From NCBI RefSeq assembly GCF_030272615.1, contig NC_081413.1, positions 447,620,538 through 447,684,537 of the forward strand: a stretch of 64,000 nt of DNA. Reading direction: 5' to 3'. This document shows positions 12,201 to 22,946 of this stretch, one piece after another. The notes under the pieces are model-generated. The model did not search any database, was not told the origin of the DNA, and saw nothing but the letters and a program-made list of their open reading frames with translations. Position 1 is the first letter of the stretch. Every line of letters begins with the position of its first letter. The position numbers and the translations under genes are program-made. The stretch is from Cryptomeria japonica (Eukaryota > Streptophyta > Pinopsida > Cupressales > Cupressaceae).

Positions 12201-13351
12201 TCAACACATCTGCCATTCCCTTTAATCTGTACAATTCTATTTATGGCCTTATGTCTAAGTGTGGACATATGGAAGTATTTAGTGTTCCTATCCCCCTCCT
12301 TTAACCAGACATTTCTCGATCTTTGTTTCAAGTAGGTTTCCTCTTTAGCTATTATTTCATGATATCTCATCAGAATAGCATCTTCAATGTTTCTAGACAT
12401 ATAGGTATAACCATTGTGTTGTATCTCATCCTAGATTTCTTTGATTTCTAAGAGGGTCGATGCTTTTGAGGTAAAGATGTTCCCAAAGCAATCCTTATTC
12501 CACTTCTTGACATTATCTTTAACATTCTTCAGCTTTTTGACCACTTTATACATGGCATTGCCTTCAATACTGATCTTCCACCAGTCCTTAATCTTACTTT
12601 CTAGATCTGGGTGTCTAGTCCACATTTTTTCAAATATATAAGGGAAATGTCTCCTATTTTTTGCTTCAGCCATTAAGGTTATAGGGTAATGAACTGATCC
12701 TACCCTTATGTGAGAAGATAAAGAACATTCACGAAGATTAAACCAATCTAAGGAGAGAAGAGCTCTATCCATTCTAACCTGAATGAAATTCTCACCACTT
12801 CTTCGATTAGTCTAGGTGTATTCGACTCCTTGCAAATCCAGATCATGAATGGAATTATTGTTTATAAAGTCCATTAGATCCAATCTACTATCCATATTAG
12901 CATGACTGCCTCCCTTTTTCTCATTTTCCTTCAAGGGAGTGTTGAGATCTCCCATTATTATCCAGCTATCCTTAGCAAATCTTCTTCTCAGCCCAGTAAG
13001 ATATCTCCACATCTCACTTCGTCCAGTCTTAGTGTTAGGAGCATAAACATTTGTTAGGACCCATGTAGTGCAATTATTAATGTGCTTAAATATAATACAG
13101 GCCAAATTATTGTCCTGAATTAACACCTCTCCTTCTATATTGTTTTTGTTCTAGAATGTAACAATTCCTCTCGAGGCACCTTCTGAACTACCTCCGTTTT
13201 TGAAAATATTCAAACTTTCAACTTTATCTTTCACCATCTTAGTTTCTTGAATCAAAAAAATGTCAGGATTTTTGTCTCTAATCATGTTACTAACTAAATT
13301 ATGTTTGTGAGGACTATTAAGTCCCCTAATATTCCAGGAGATGATTTTCAT
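9258..13351 (-). pseudogene. LINE ORF2: endonuclease, reverse transcriptase, RNase H
   Basis: About 1,364 codons, the usual size. The APE-type endonuclease begins at the ATG with ISWNIRGLN, then QETKM and GDLNTP; the expected SDH box reads GSVHYPI, so its Asp is lost. RT runs about 12100-10770: FRPISLCNSLYKI, GFVPRRQILD, KLDVSKAYDRVDWDF, GLRQGDPLSPVIF and the catalytic FVDDS (about 11322-11336). A zinc-binding region (CTLCKQNEETINHMLFHC) lies near 10100-10170. RNase H at about 9710-9300 has the acidic residues in FDGA, SEAM, EGDS and CADWA. Frame changes occur at about 11670 (in an eight-T run), between 10027 and 9973, and at about 9710, and several TAG stops are present. It cannot be functional. 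It starts inside the ORF1 stop codon. Confidence 0.9.
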
Positions 13352-14825
13352 GGATTTTTAGAAATACCTGCCTCAAAGATGGTTCTTTGGGTACCATCTG
13401 CTAAATTCCTTCTTGTTTCCAATGTTCTTTTTTTTGCACTTGAGTGTCTTCTTGGAGAAGTGTGTTGCGCTCCCACATCACCAAGCCTACTTTTGGTGTT
13501 TCTAGTCAGCATACTATTTACTGGGTTATTGTTATTCTTTTTCTTTTTCTTGTTCTTTCTTTTATCCTCTGCAACTTCTTCATCCCCCTACTTTGATTCA
13601 TTCTTCCCCAGTGCCTTTTTTATATCATCTTCATCTCCCCATTTTGGATCTTGTTCCTCCGAATAGGCCAACTTTCCCTTTGCTAGTGTGGTTAATGAGA
13701 TTTCCGAGAGCCCTTGGCCCAAAATGGTATTAGGTTGGGCCTCTTGGAACTAGTCTATTTCTTTATCTTGATCTTGAGATTTTGAGACAAGGTTGAAGTT
13801 ATCTCCTTCCTCTTTATTATCTATGGGTTGTTTATCTACTTTCTCTACCTCTGTCTTTTCCTCTTTCTGATCCTCTTGCTGAGTGTTGTCTTTTTCTTTG
13901 TGTCCTAAGTCCTTAACACCCTGTTCCAACATCTGAATCTTTGGTTCATTACCCACTTCACTAGTGATTTCTTCCTCCACCCTTACTATCTGGGACTACT
14001 TCTCCTGATTAGGATCATTGGAATCCTAAACTTTTAGTGGCTTGTCCACTTTTTTCCAAACCTTAGTTTGGATATGGGGTTTATCCTCTTTAGATGGACA
14101 TTTTTTAGCCCAGTGTCTGACTTTTTACAATGAAAATAGGCGAAGGGGATTGTTTCATAAACAATATTCTGCTTCCACTTCCCTAGTTTTGATTTTATCT
14201 CTATTTCCTCTGGCAACTTCATATCAGGTCCAACTCCAACACAGATCCTTGCATAGATCGACCTTCTTCTAGAAGCCATGATCTGATCAATGGCGATAAG
14301 CTCCCCAAAGGTATTGGCAATTCCTGCAAAAACATCTTCCTCCTAGAATTCCATTGGGAGCCTAGGGAGTTTGACCCACACCGGGACTTGGGCCAAAAAA
14401 TTCTTTCCTTTCGCTACATTAGGGTACCACTTCTAGATGTACATGATGTATTTTCCTATTGCCCAAGACCCACTACATAGAATGTTTCTTCTATCCTCAT
14501 CACAAGAAAAGGAGAAGGATATACAGCCTTTGTTCATTGCTACCACATCAACCTAACCTTTCAGGTTCCACTTTCTTTTGACAAATCCATGAACTATTTC
14601 TATATTAGGTCTAGATCCAAAGAAATAACCAATCAAAGTGTTTTCCATTCTAGCATTGTTTTGATCAATGATTTGGTTAGGAACAATGATAGCAAACTTG
14701 CCCTGAGACACATTCAAGGAGTTTTTAATAGGAGGCGATGAGGACTTACCTTTGGGCTTGACCCCAAACACCGAGGACCACTTACGTGTTTGTCCATTGG
14801 GTCCCCCTTTAGGGTCCATTGACAA
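13348..14825 (-). pseudogene. LINE ORF1: RNA-binding gag-like protein
   Basis: About 490 codons. The N-terminal half resembles the DUF4283-type domain of plant L1 ORF1 (IVPNQIIDQNN, then a GSRPNIEIVHGFVKRKW block near 14560-14690). A single CCHC knuckle expected near 14120 is damaged (AYFHCKKSDTG, later Cys lost). The C-terminal third is acidic then basic (KRKNKKKKKNNNNP near 13530). Stops occur near 14553, 14430, 14340, 13750 and 13590, and there is one frame change between about 14034 and 13980. Its terminal TGA (13350-13348) overlaps the ATG of ORF2 as ATGA, which suggests coupled translation of ORF2. Confidence 0.85.
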
Positions 14826-14853
14826 AATAACCTTTTCCGGATAATCTTTACCT

Positions 14854-14870
14854 TAAACCAGTTGATTGTT
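14854..14870. repeat. Target site duplication of the LINE, right copy
   Basis: TAAACCAGTTGATTGTT; pairs with 7193-7209 with one mismatch. Confidence 0.88.
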
Positions 14871-14882
14871 ACAATAGATTAA
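14871..14882 (-). repeat. 5' LTR of element B, 12-base fragment 2
   Basis: Short piece of the B LTR between the LINE and element C. Its last five bases (ATTAA, 14878-14882) are the left target duplication of C. Confidence 0.75.
14878..14882. repeat. Target site duplication of element C, left (ATTAA)
   Basis: Identical to 22490-22494; five bases is the copia norm. Confidence 0.9.
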
Positions 14883-16367
14883 TGTTGGCATTTCAATAGA
14901 AAGAAAGATTGTTAGCATTTCAATAAGGATATTGAGAAGGTTGTTGAAGATTATTGATATAACTGAAGAAGGATGATTACTATCTTAATAATATTATTTT
15001 TTCATTGATGTTGAGAAATTGATTTTTTGATTTAGTATGATGTTTCCATCTCTTGAAATGTATGTTTTGATGAGTATTAAGAAGTTGATAAGTGACATAG
15101 AAAGAATGTGATAATAAAGGGGAGAAATGAGTTATTCAATGGGCAACTATTACCAAGTTAGACAATGATTAGATCATGTTGTTTTAATTGTTTTGATATC
15201 CTAAATATGATGTTTAATACTATACTATGTCACCAAGAAAGGAACCTAGTCGGTAAACCCTAAGGTTATCGGTATCGGTAAATGAAGTTAGAATGTCTAC
15301 CAAGTGAAGTTCAGTGTTAACCGAGTAACAACCGAGTTATAATAGATCACATTGGATGAATACAAGCATTATTTAATGAAGGACAATGATGAGCTAGAGT
15401 TGATTAAATGAATGGTATGTCATGCATAAAGTTTGTTAAGGATCTATAGAAATGGAAGATCAGGAGAAAGATCTACAGCTTAGATTGAACCGCAATAACC
15501 TTGTGCAAGTTACAAGAAAGGAATGCAAGTACCAAGGCAATGTAAAACATTTTTAGATCAAAGGATACATTGAACTTGGTCAAGTTTGAAGATCTGATGG
15601 CTAAGATTGATCATGGGAAATATGATCAAGGAGATTAAGTGGTTAGAATTGTTTATAAATAAGGAATTGTTGATGAACAATGGATGCGGGCAAGTTTAAG
15701 CACATTGATGCTATAGTAATGGTTATCGAGCACAAAAGCTTGGAGATCTGATTGAAGAACAAATTGAGGAGCCCAACAAGCCCAACAAGGGACAAGATAA
15801 GTCTTATGACAAGATTGTTTTGAGCAAATAGGATGTGCTTTAGCATTTCAGATGTGAAGTTGCAGATATATTTTATTACTATTGTTTATGTTGTATGTGA
15901 CAGAAGATCTCTTAACTGAGTGGACTTAACAGTCTTATTTGTAAATCCTCTAGCAAGGTAACATTATAAATGAGTGTCTGAAATCCTTTGACAAGGTCAC
16001 TTCTAACAAAGTGCAAGATCCTAACAAATCTAAGGGAAATCCCTTAACCGGGTCACATCTAGCAATGTGTTTGTAATCTTTAACACGATTGCTTTTAACC
16101 GAGCATACTCTAGAAGAGTATATTTCTTATTGGGTCCAAAATCCCATAGTGGTTTTTACTTATTTGGGTTTCCATGTTAAATTTTGTGTTATATGTGTTG
16201 TGATGTTATATGTTAAAGAGCTTAAATGTTTTAAAGTTTTCTGTAGTATATGCTACCAAGGTTGAATCTGTTGAATATCTTGAAGATTAAGTTTGTATGA
16301 TTCACCCCCCCCTCTCATCTTATTATCTATTGACTTAGAGCTTTACTATTGGCATCTATACTTAACA
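14883..16367 (+). repeat. 5' LTR of element C
   Basis: 1485 bp, TGTTGG to CTTAACA. Carries a good TATA box at 15654-15661, the shared TGGTTTTT...GGGTTTCCA block near 16150-16175 and the ACCCCCCCCTCTC block near 16303-16316. Confidence 0.93.
15654..15661 (+). promoter_or_regulatory. TATA box in 5' LTR of C
   Basis: TATAAATA, conserved at 21775-21782 in the 3' LTR. Likely core promoter for the genomic RNA; initiation would fall near 15685-15695. Confidence 0.6.
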
Positions 16368-16381
16368 ATTGATATCAAAGC
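16368..16381 (+). other. Primer binding site of C
   Basis: ATTGATATCAAAGC directly after the LTR; a two-mismatch form of the initiator-Met tRNA site TGGTATCAGAGC. Confidence 0.85.
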
Positions 16382-16431
16382 TTTGGACTCTGAAAGGAAA
16401 GTTTAAAGGAACTTGAGGAAAAGATCCGAAG

Positions 16432-17351
16432 ATGTATAAAAGGGATGCACCAAAGCTGAACAAGTCAAGTTTCTCCACATGGTAGAAAAGGATGAAGTTG
16501 CACTTATCAAGAATTGGAGAATATGCAACATATTCTCTGGAGAATGATTACATTGCACCGAGCACCTACCCAGTGACAATGGAGGAGATAAAACCAAAGC
16601 AAGAACATACTCAAGCTATGATTGAAATAACATTAGCATTGATCGACTAAGAGTTTAATGATCTAGAAGGCTGTAATGATGCAAAGGCAATGTAGTCTAA
16701 GCTCATATCTGTGTATGGTGGTGATGAACATGTTCAAATGTAGATAGTCTAAGAGGACAACTTGAATCTATGAGAATGAATGAAGGAGAAAATATAACAC
16801 AATATAGTACAAGGTTGAAAGAAATTGTCAATCAAATTAAAGGAGTAGGTGGAACTATTGAAGAAAATGATGTAACAAGTAAGTTATTGAGAACCCTTCT
16901 ACTAGCTTATGCCATTCGAGTCTCTGCAATCAATTAATTAATGTATGTACCAAACATGCCAGTCTCTTTAAATGCTACTATCAGTAAGCTACATGCATTT
17001 AAGTTAAGTAATTTTGATAATAGTGGGTCTTCAGTAAATAAAGTTGAATTTGCATTCAGTTCTTTTCATCTTGGTGAATCTAGTGATTATAATGATAGAA
17101 CAAATAAGCATTCTGAAGGAAATCATAGTGGAGCAAGTGAAAGATTTTGTAAAAACATGGAAGAAGTACACAAACTATATGAGGAAATCAGAAAGCAAGA
17201 AGAGTTTGAAGCACTATTGGCCAGGAGGTTACCGAGAGGCAAAGGTAAGTATAAAGGAAAGCTACCTTTGAAGTGTTTCAATTGTGATAAAATAGGACAT
17301 ATGGCTTCTAACTATCTTGATAAAGAATCTAATGAAAAGAGAGAATACTGA
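16432..17351 (+). pseudogene. Copia gag (element C)
   Basis: Starts MYKRDAPKLNKSSF at 16432, a typical copia gag N-terminus, and continues through a UBN2-type capsid region with LISVYGGDEHVQM (about 16705-16740), then a basic linker (RRLPRGKGKYKGKLPLK) and a CCHC knuckle near 17275-17310 that reads CFNCDKIGHMASN followed by Tyr, so the last Cys is lost. In-frame stops near 16484, 16649, 16693 and 16742 and a frame change before about 16790 break the N-terminal half. It lies 50 bases downstream of the primer site. Confidence 0.88.
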
Positions 17352-17759
17352 GAAGATAGATAGAAAGATAATCACTACAGAGGACACTGAGACTTCAAAA
17401 GGAGAGATAGAAAGACATGCTTAGTAGCTGATGAGGAATCCAATGATGACAAATATAATGAAACTGAAATAGGGGAAGTTGTTTATGTGGCTATTAAAGA
17501 TGGATCATATGAAGAAAGGTATGAAGAAAAATCCCTAGTATCTTAGATAAATAATAATGATTCTTGGATCATAGACATTGGATGCTCTCATCATATGACA
17601 GGTGATAAACACAAGTTTGTTAAACTAGAAGATTATGATGGAGGTTATGTAAGATTTGGTAATGATGCCCCATGTCCAGTGAAAGGTAAAGGTTCTATCA
17701 CACTTCTCGACAATGCTAAATGTAATGATGTATACTAGGTTGAAGGTTGGAAATACAAT
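17352..17759 (+). pseudogene. Aspartic protease region (element C)
   Basis: Protease would cut the gag-pol polyprotein. The expected catalytic D-S-G reads D-I-G in SWIIDIGCSHHMTG (about 17560-17600), followed by FGNDAPCPVKGKGSI and a NLLSVAQLN segment that runs into the pre-integrase region. A stop lies near 17545 and another near 17737. The Ser to Ile change next to the catalytic Asp suggests loss of activity. Confidence 0.85.
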
Positions 17760-18914
17760 TTGTTGAGTGTAGCACAACTAAACAATATAGGATATCGAAT
17801 AGAATTTCAGAAGCGAATTGTCAAAGTTCATGACAAACATGGAAAGTTAGCTACTACCAAGACTCAAACAAGAGGTAATACATTTCATCTTGACTCAACT
17901 TGGAACAAATGTCTATATGCTAAAATAGAAGAAACATGGTTATGGCATAAAAGGTTTTGTCATGTAAATTTTGATAATCTGATCAAAATAAGTAAGAAGC
18001 ATCGTGTAAGAGGTCTACCAAGCTTGGAAAAACCTAAGAATGCTATGTGCCGAGGATGCCAGATGGGTAAGACGACAAGATCAAACTTTACAAGTAAGTC
18101 CTACACCTCTAAAGGAATTTTAGATCTTGTAAACACTGATCTTTGTGGTCCCATGAAAGTTTAGAGTTATTATGGTGATAAATATTTCATATTATTTGTG
18201 GATGATTACTCAAGGATGATGTCAGTAATGTTTTTAACAGAAAAATCAGAAGCTTTTCAAATGTTTAAATGGTACAATGCAAGAGTTGAAAATGAAACAG
18301 GAAGACAACTAAAATGTCTCAGATCTGATAGAGGAGGAGAGTTCACTTCTGATGAATTTAACTTATACTGCAATGATCATGGTATAAAAAGGCAAGTATC
18401 TACATCGAGAACTCCACAACAAAATGGGATAGCTGAGAGAAGAAATAGATCTATTGTAGATTATGCCAGAACCCTGATGATTGAAAAGAAGGTACCTCAA
18501 ACATTATGGAGAGAAGCAATAAGCACTGTAGTCTACACCCTGAATTGAGTATAACTGAAGAAAGGAACTATGAAGATACCATATGAAATCTGGTATGACA
18601 AGAAACAAAATGTAAGTTACTTTAAACTCTTTGGAAGTAGATGCTATGTTCACAAAGATGACAGAAATGGGAAGTTTGATCAAAAAAGTGAGGAAGGAAC
18701 ATTCCTTGGTTACTCTTCTAGAAGTAAAGCATTTAAATGTCTGATCAAATCATCTAACAAAATAGTGGAAAGTGCAAATGTGAAAATTGATGAATTTGCA
18801 GAAAGAAATAATGAAGGAAATTCCAAAGAACCAGAGAATTATGAAGAATTTGTGTATGTTCAACCAAGAAGTCCTACCGAGAAAGTTGTTGAAGAACCTA
18901 AAGATTGCATTTAG
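17760..18914 (+). pseudogene. Integrase (element C)
   Basis: The pre-integrase zinc region has WLWHKRFCHVNFDN and the CRGC pair (17936-18060), all ligands present. The D,D(35)E core is recognisable: NTDLCGP (about 18135), RSDRGGEFTS (about 18320-18350) and NGIAERRNRS (about 18424-18453), so the three acidic residues survive. The copia C-terminal region follows with FGSRCYVH and EGTFLGYSSRS to about 18730. Stops at about 18162 and 18546 break it into three open pieces in the same frame. A charged linker to RT follows. Confidence 0.9.
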
Positions 18915-19963
18915 TTACTGAGTGATGAAGAAGATCATATAGAGCCTAGCCTATATTAGCCAAATATGTTAGAAGAAAGCATGCATCAAGTCAAATTATA
19001 GGAGATAAGGATGATCCAGTAATGACAAGGAACAAACTAAGACAGAACACATGTCTGATATTTGAATTTGAACTGAGAATAGTAAAAGAGGCATTTAACA
19101 GTGAAGATTAGGTAAATGCTATGACAGAAGAAATTGTTCAAATCAAGAAGAATGAAACATGGACATTGGTTCCAAGACCAAAGGACAAAAATATAATCAG
19201 TACAAAATGGATTTTTAGAAATAAGCTAAATGAAAAAGGTGAGGTCATTCGGAACAAAGCAAGACTACTTTGCAAAGGTTATGCTCAAGAAGAAGGAATA
19301 GATTATGGTGAGACTTTTGCACCTATAGCTAGACTTGAGGGAGTAAGAACATTGTTGGCATATGCTGCTTTCAAAAATTTCAAGGTATATCAGATGGATG
19401 TTAAATCTACTTTTTTGAATGGTATATTAGAAGAAGAAGTTTACATTGAACAACCTAAAGGATTTGTTGAAGACAAGAATAAAGATCAGGTATGTAAATT
19501 GAACAAAGCTTTATATGGTCTAAAGCAAGCACCCAGAGCATGGTATGAAAGACTAAACTCTTACTTAATCAAGATTGGTTTTATAAGGACAAGTGAAAAC
19601 ATCAACATGTATATGAAGAATGATGAGAACAATGGTATACTGCTTTCAGCCATATTTGTTGATGATATTATTTTTTGGGCAAATGATTCTCAATGCAAGA
19701 ACTTTGGAAATAAAATGTGCAAAGAATTTGAGATGTCATTAATTGGTGAAATAAAGTATTTCATAGGTTTACAAATACTGCAAATGAAAAATGAGATTTT
19801 CATTACTCAATCCAAGTATATAAAAAAAATCCAGAAGAAATTTGGAATGGAGGATTCTAAACCGGTAAGTACTCCTATGACTACTAACTGTAAATTGTCA
19901 AAGAATGATGAATCTGCATCTATTGATGAGACACTTTCCCGATCTATGATTGGAAAGTTGTAA
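18915..19963 (+). pseudogene. Reverse transcriptase (element C)
   Basis: A long intact stretch from 19121 shows the copia RT landmarks: [76 protein letters not shown] and the catalytic FVDDIIFW (about 19660). The second half has [14 protein letters not shown] and ITQSKYIKK. The active-site aspartates are present. The open stretch ends with a stop at 19961 just before the YVVHNR segment. Stops upstream (about 18912, 18955 and 19110) separate it from integrase. Confidence 0.92.
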
Positions 19964-20607
19964 TATGTTGTTCACAACAGACTGGATATAGCACATGGAG
20001 TAGGTATAGTTGCAAGATTTTCTGCAGATCCCAAAGAAACCCATATGACAACAGTCAAAATAATTTATAGATACCTGAGAGGCACTGAAGATTATGGTTT
20101 AGTATATAAAAAGAGGAATGATTTTGATTTAAAAGTTTATACCGATGTTGATTGGGTAGGGAACATTGATGATCAAAAAAGAACAAGTGGTGGAGCTTTC
20201 TTCTTAGGAAACAGACTAGTAAGTTGGCTTAGCAAGAAACAAGGATGCATTTCACAGTCAATAGTTGAAGCTGAATATGTCACTGGAGCATTGAATTGTA
20301 CCAACATAGCATGGATCAAACAACTGTTGGAAGGTATACATGAAAAATTTACCGAGCCAGTAACTATATTTTGTGATAACACTAGTGCCATTAACATTTC
20401 AAAAAATCTGGTAATGCACTCTAAGACAATGCATAGCTCTATATATATCATTATCTCAGAGAAGAAGATTAAGAGAAGAATGTTATGCTAGAATATATCA
20501 GTTCAAAGGAGCAAATTGCAAACATCTTCACCAAGCCACTACCAAAAGACACTTTTGAGTATCTCAGAAGCAAGCTGGGGGTCCTACCCCTATCTTCTAC
20601 TCACTGA
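19964..20607 (+). pseudogene. RNase H (element C)
   Basis: Follows RT in the same frame. YTDVDWVGNIDDQKR (about 20140), AEYV (Glu, about 20270) and FCDNTSAINISKN (about 20370-20410) provide the acidic residues. A frame change near 20440 shifts the tail, which continues in another frame as KEQIANIFTKPLPKDTFEYLR to about 20575 and ends near 20607. Domain order and tail are the standard copia C-terminus. Confidence 0.9.
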
Positions 20608-21003
20608 CAAAGTTCGGTGAAAGCATCAATTAACTGATTTCATAGAATATTATTTGTGGATTGATGCTGATTTACGCACTTCAGGAGATTTTCTAAAGGT
20701 GTGTAGGGAATTATGAATAGAGACAAGTTTCTCTGACCGAGTCCAAGATGATACATGTGTAACACAGTGAGGCAATCACTTCACAGGTGAAGGAACCCCA
20801 AATTAGTTTTCTTTTTGGCATTGTTGTCAAAGGGGGAGAAGACTAAATGGAGTAAAAGGAGAAGATAACAAAAGACTAATGACTAGGGGAGAAGACTTCA
20901 AAAAAGACTTCAGACACAGCTGAAGAAGTTGATATAGCAATCTGAATCTGAATCAATTAAATCTAATCAAGATGGTTTTGCCATCAATGCCAAAGGGGGA
21001 GAT
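20608..21003 (+). other. 3' UTR and polypurine tract of C
   Basis: Non-coding. Polypurine tract CCAAAGGGGGAGAT at 20990-21003 touches the 3' LTR; an earlier tract in the context TTGTCAAAGGGGGAGAAG lies at about 20824-20841. Confidence 0.85.
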
Positions 21004-22489
21004 TGTTGGCATTTTAGTAGAAAGAAAGATTGTTAGCATTTCAATAAGGTTATTGAGAAGGTTGTTGAAGATTATTGATATAACTGAAGAAGGATGATTA
21101 CTATCTTAATAATATTATTTTGTCATTGATGTCGAGAAATTGATTTTCTGATTCAGTATGATGTTGCCATTTCTTGAAAAGTATGTTTTGATGAGTATTA
21201 AGAAGTCGGTAAGTGACATAGAAAGAATGTGCTAATAAAGGGGAGAAATGAGTTATTCAATGGGCAACTATTACCAAGTTAGAAAATGATGAGATCATGT
21301 TGTTTTGATTGTTTTGATATCCTAAATATGATGTTTAATAATGTACTATGTCACCGAGCAAGGAACCTAGTCGGTAAACCCTAAGGTTATCAATATCGGC
21401 AAATGAAGTCAGAATGTCTACCGAGTGAAGTTCAGTGTTAAGCGAGTAACAACTGAGTTATAATAGATTGCATTGGATGAATACAATCATTATTTAATGA
21501 AGGACAATGATGAGCTGGAGTTGATTAAATGATTGGTATGCCATGCATAAAGTTTGTTAAGGATCTATGGCAATGGAAGATCGGGAGGAAGATCTGCAAC
21601 TCAGATTGAATCGCAATAACCTTGTGAAAGTTCCAAGAAAGGAATGCAAGTCACAAGGCAAGGTAAAACATTTTCAGATTGAAGGATACATTGAACCTGT
21701 TCAATTTTGAAGATCTGATGGCTAAGATTGATCATGGGAAATGTGATCAAGGAGATTAAGTAGTTAGAATTGTTTATAAATAAGGAATTGTTGATGAACA
21801 ATGGATGCGGGCAAGTGTAAGCACATTGATGTTACAGTAATGGTTACCAAGAACAAAAGCTTGGAGATCTGATTGAAGAACAAATTGAGGAGCCCAGCAA
21901 GCCCAAAAAGGGACAAGATAAGTCTTATGACAAGATTGTTTTGAGCAAATAGGATCTGCTTTAGCATTTCACATGTGAAGTTGCAAATATATTTTATTAC
22001 TGTTGTTTATGTTGCAAGTGACAGAAAATCTCTTAACTGAGTGGACTTAACAGTCTTATTTGTAAATCCTCTAGCAAGGTAACATTCTAAATGAGTGTTT
22101 GAAATCCTTTAACAAGGTCACTTCTAACAAAGTGCAAGATCCTAACAGATCTAAGGGAAATCCCTTAACCGGGTCACATCTAGCAATGTGTTTGTAATCT
22201 TTAATAGGATTTGCTTTTAACTGAGCATTTTCTAGAAGAGAATATTTCTTAGTGGGTCTGAAATCCTATAGTGGTTTTTCTCTAATTGGGTCTCCACGTT
22301 AAATCTAGTGTTATATGTGTTGTGATGCTATATGTTCATGAGCTTAAATGTTTTACAGTTTTCTGTAGTGTATGCTAGCAAGGTTGAATCTGTTGAATAT
22401 CTTGAAGATTAAGTTTGTATGATTAACCCCCCCCTCTCATCTTATTATCTATTGACTTAGAGCTTTACTATTGGAATCTATACTTAACA
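21004..22489 (+). repeat. 3' LTR of element C
   Basis: 1486 bp, collinear with 14883-16367; TATA box at 21775-21782. Confidence 0.93.
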
Positions 22490-22494
22490 ATTAA
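22490..22494. repeat. Target site duplication of element C, right (ATTAA)
   Basis: Identical to 14878-14882. Confidence 0.9.
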
Positions 22495-22946
22495 TAGTAA
22501 ACAACTTGAAACTCATAAACATCCAAATACTTTTACTGACATAAGTAAAACTTCATTTCATATTGTTGCCAGTTATCATGACTTATCAGAGTGGATTAGG
22601 TCATTAAGAAAAACACCCATAGAAAACATAACCACAAAAACATTCACCACCTGACACAATATTTTGACGTGGAAGCCCAAATGGGAAAACCCACAGTGAG
22701 ATGAGACTCACAAGATAACTATTTAAACTCTTCTGAAGTTTTCCCTGTTAGGAGCCAAGCCTATTAAAGCTTTACAGAAAGTCCTGTTAAGAACAGATTC
22801 TATTAGGGACCACCTAGTTAAAGGATTGACTATAATGCCTTGTTATAAGCAATACCCTGTGAGGAGTAACCTCGGTAGAGGATTTGAAATCCAAGCAAAT
22901 GGACCACCTGGTTAGAGGATTTAAATAACACCAAGCTTGTTGGAGT
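22490..22946 (-). repeat. 5' LTR of element B, fragment 3
   Basis: Continues the B LTR after C. On the minus strand it carries the shared copia-LTR block CACTGTGGGTTTTCCC...GGGCTTCCACGTC (about 22665-22700). It ends where element D begins. No gene. Confidence 0.8.

Larger units (their letters stand above)
7210..14853 (-). mobile_element. Plant L1-type LINE with three ORFs
   Basis: A 7.6-kb non-LTR retrotransposon bounded by a 17-bp target duplication with one mismatch. On the minus strand: a leader of only 28 bases, ORF1 (14825-13348), ORF2 with endonuclease, RT, zinc-binding region and RNase H (13351-9258), and a third ORF (9036-7573). The 3' end has only a short A run before the target copy (plus-strand TTTT at 7208-7211). 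It is inserted in the 5' LTR of element B. All three ORFs carry stops. The third ORF is not part of the textbook plant L1 plan. Confidence 0.88.
14883..22489 (+). mobile_element. Element C: complete Ty1/copia retrotransposon
   Basis: 7.6 kb with two LTRs (1485 and 1486 bp), TGTTGG...CTTAACA termini, a primer site, gag, protease, integrase, RT, RNase H and a polypurine tract in the standard copia order, flanked by ATTAA at 14878-14882 and 22490-22494. A hand comparison of the first 185 LTR bases finds about ten differences, so it is not a recent insertion. Stops and frameshifts in every domain make it non-autonomous. Inserted in the 5' LTR of B, only seven bases from the LINE's target copy. 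Confidence 0.93.
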
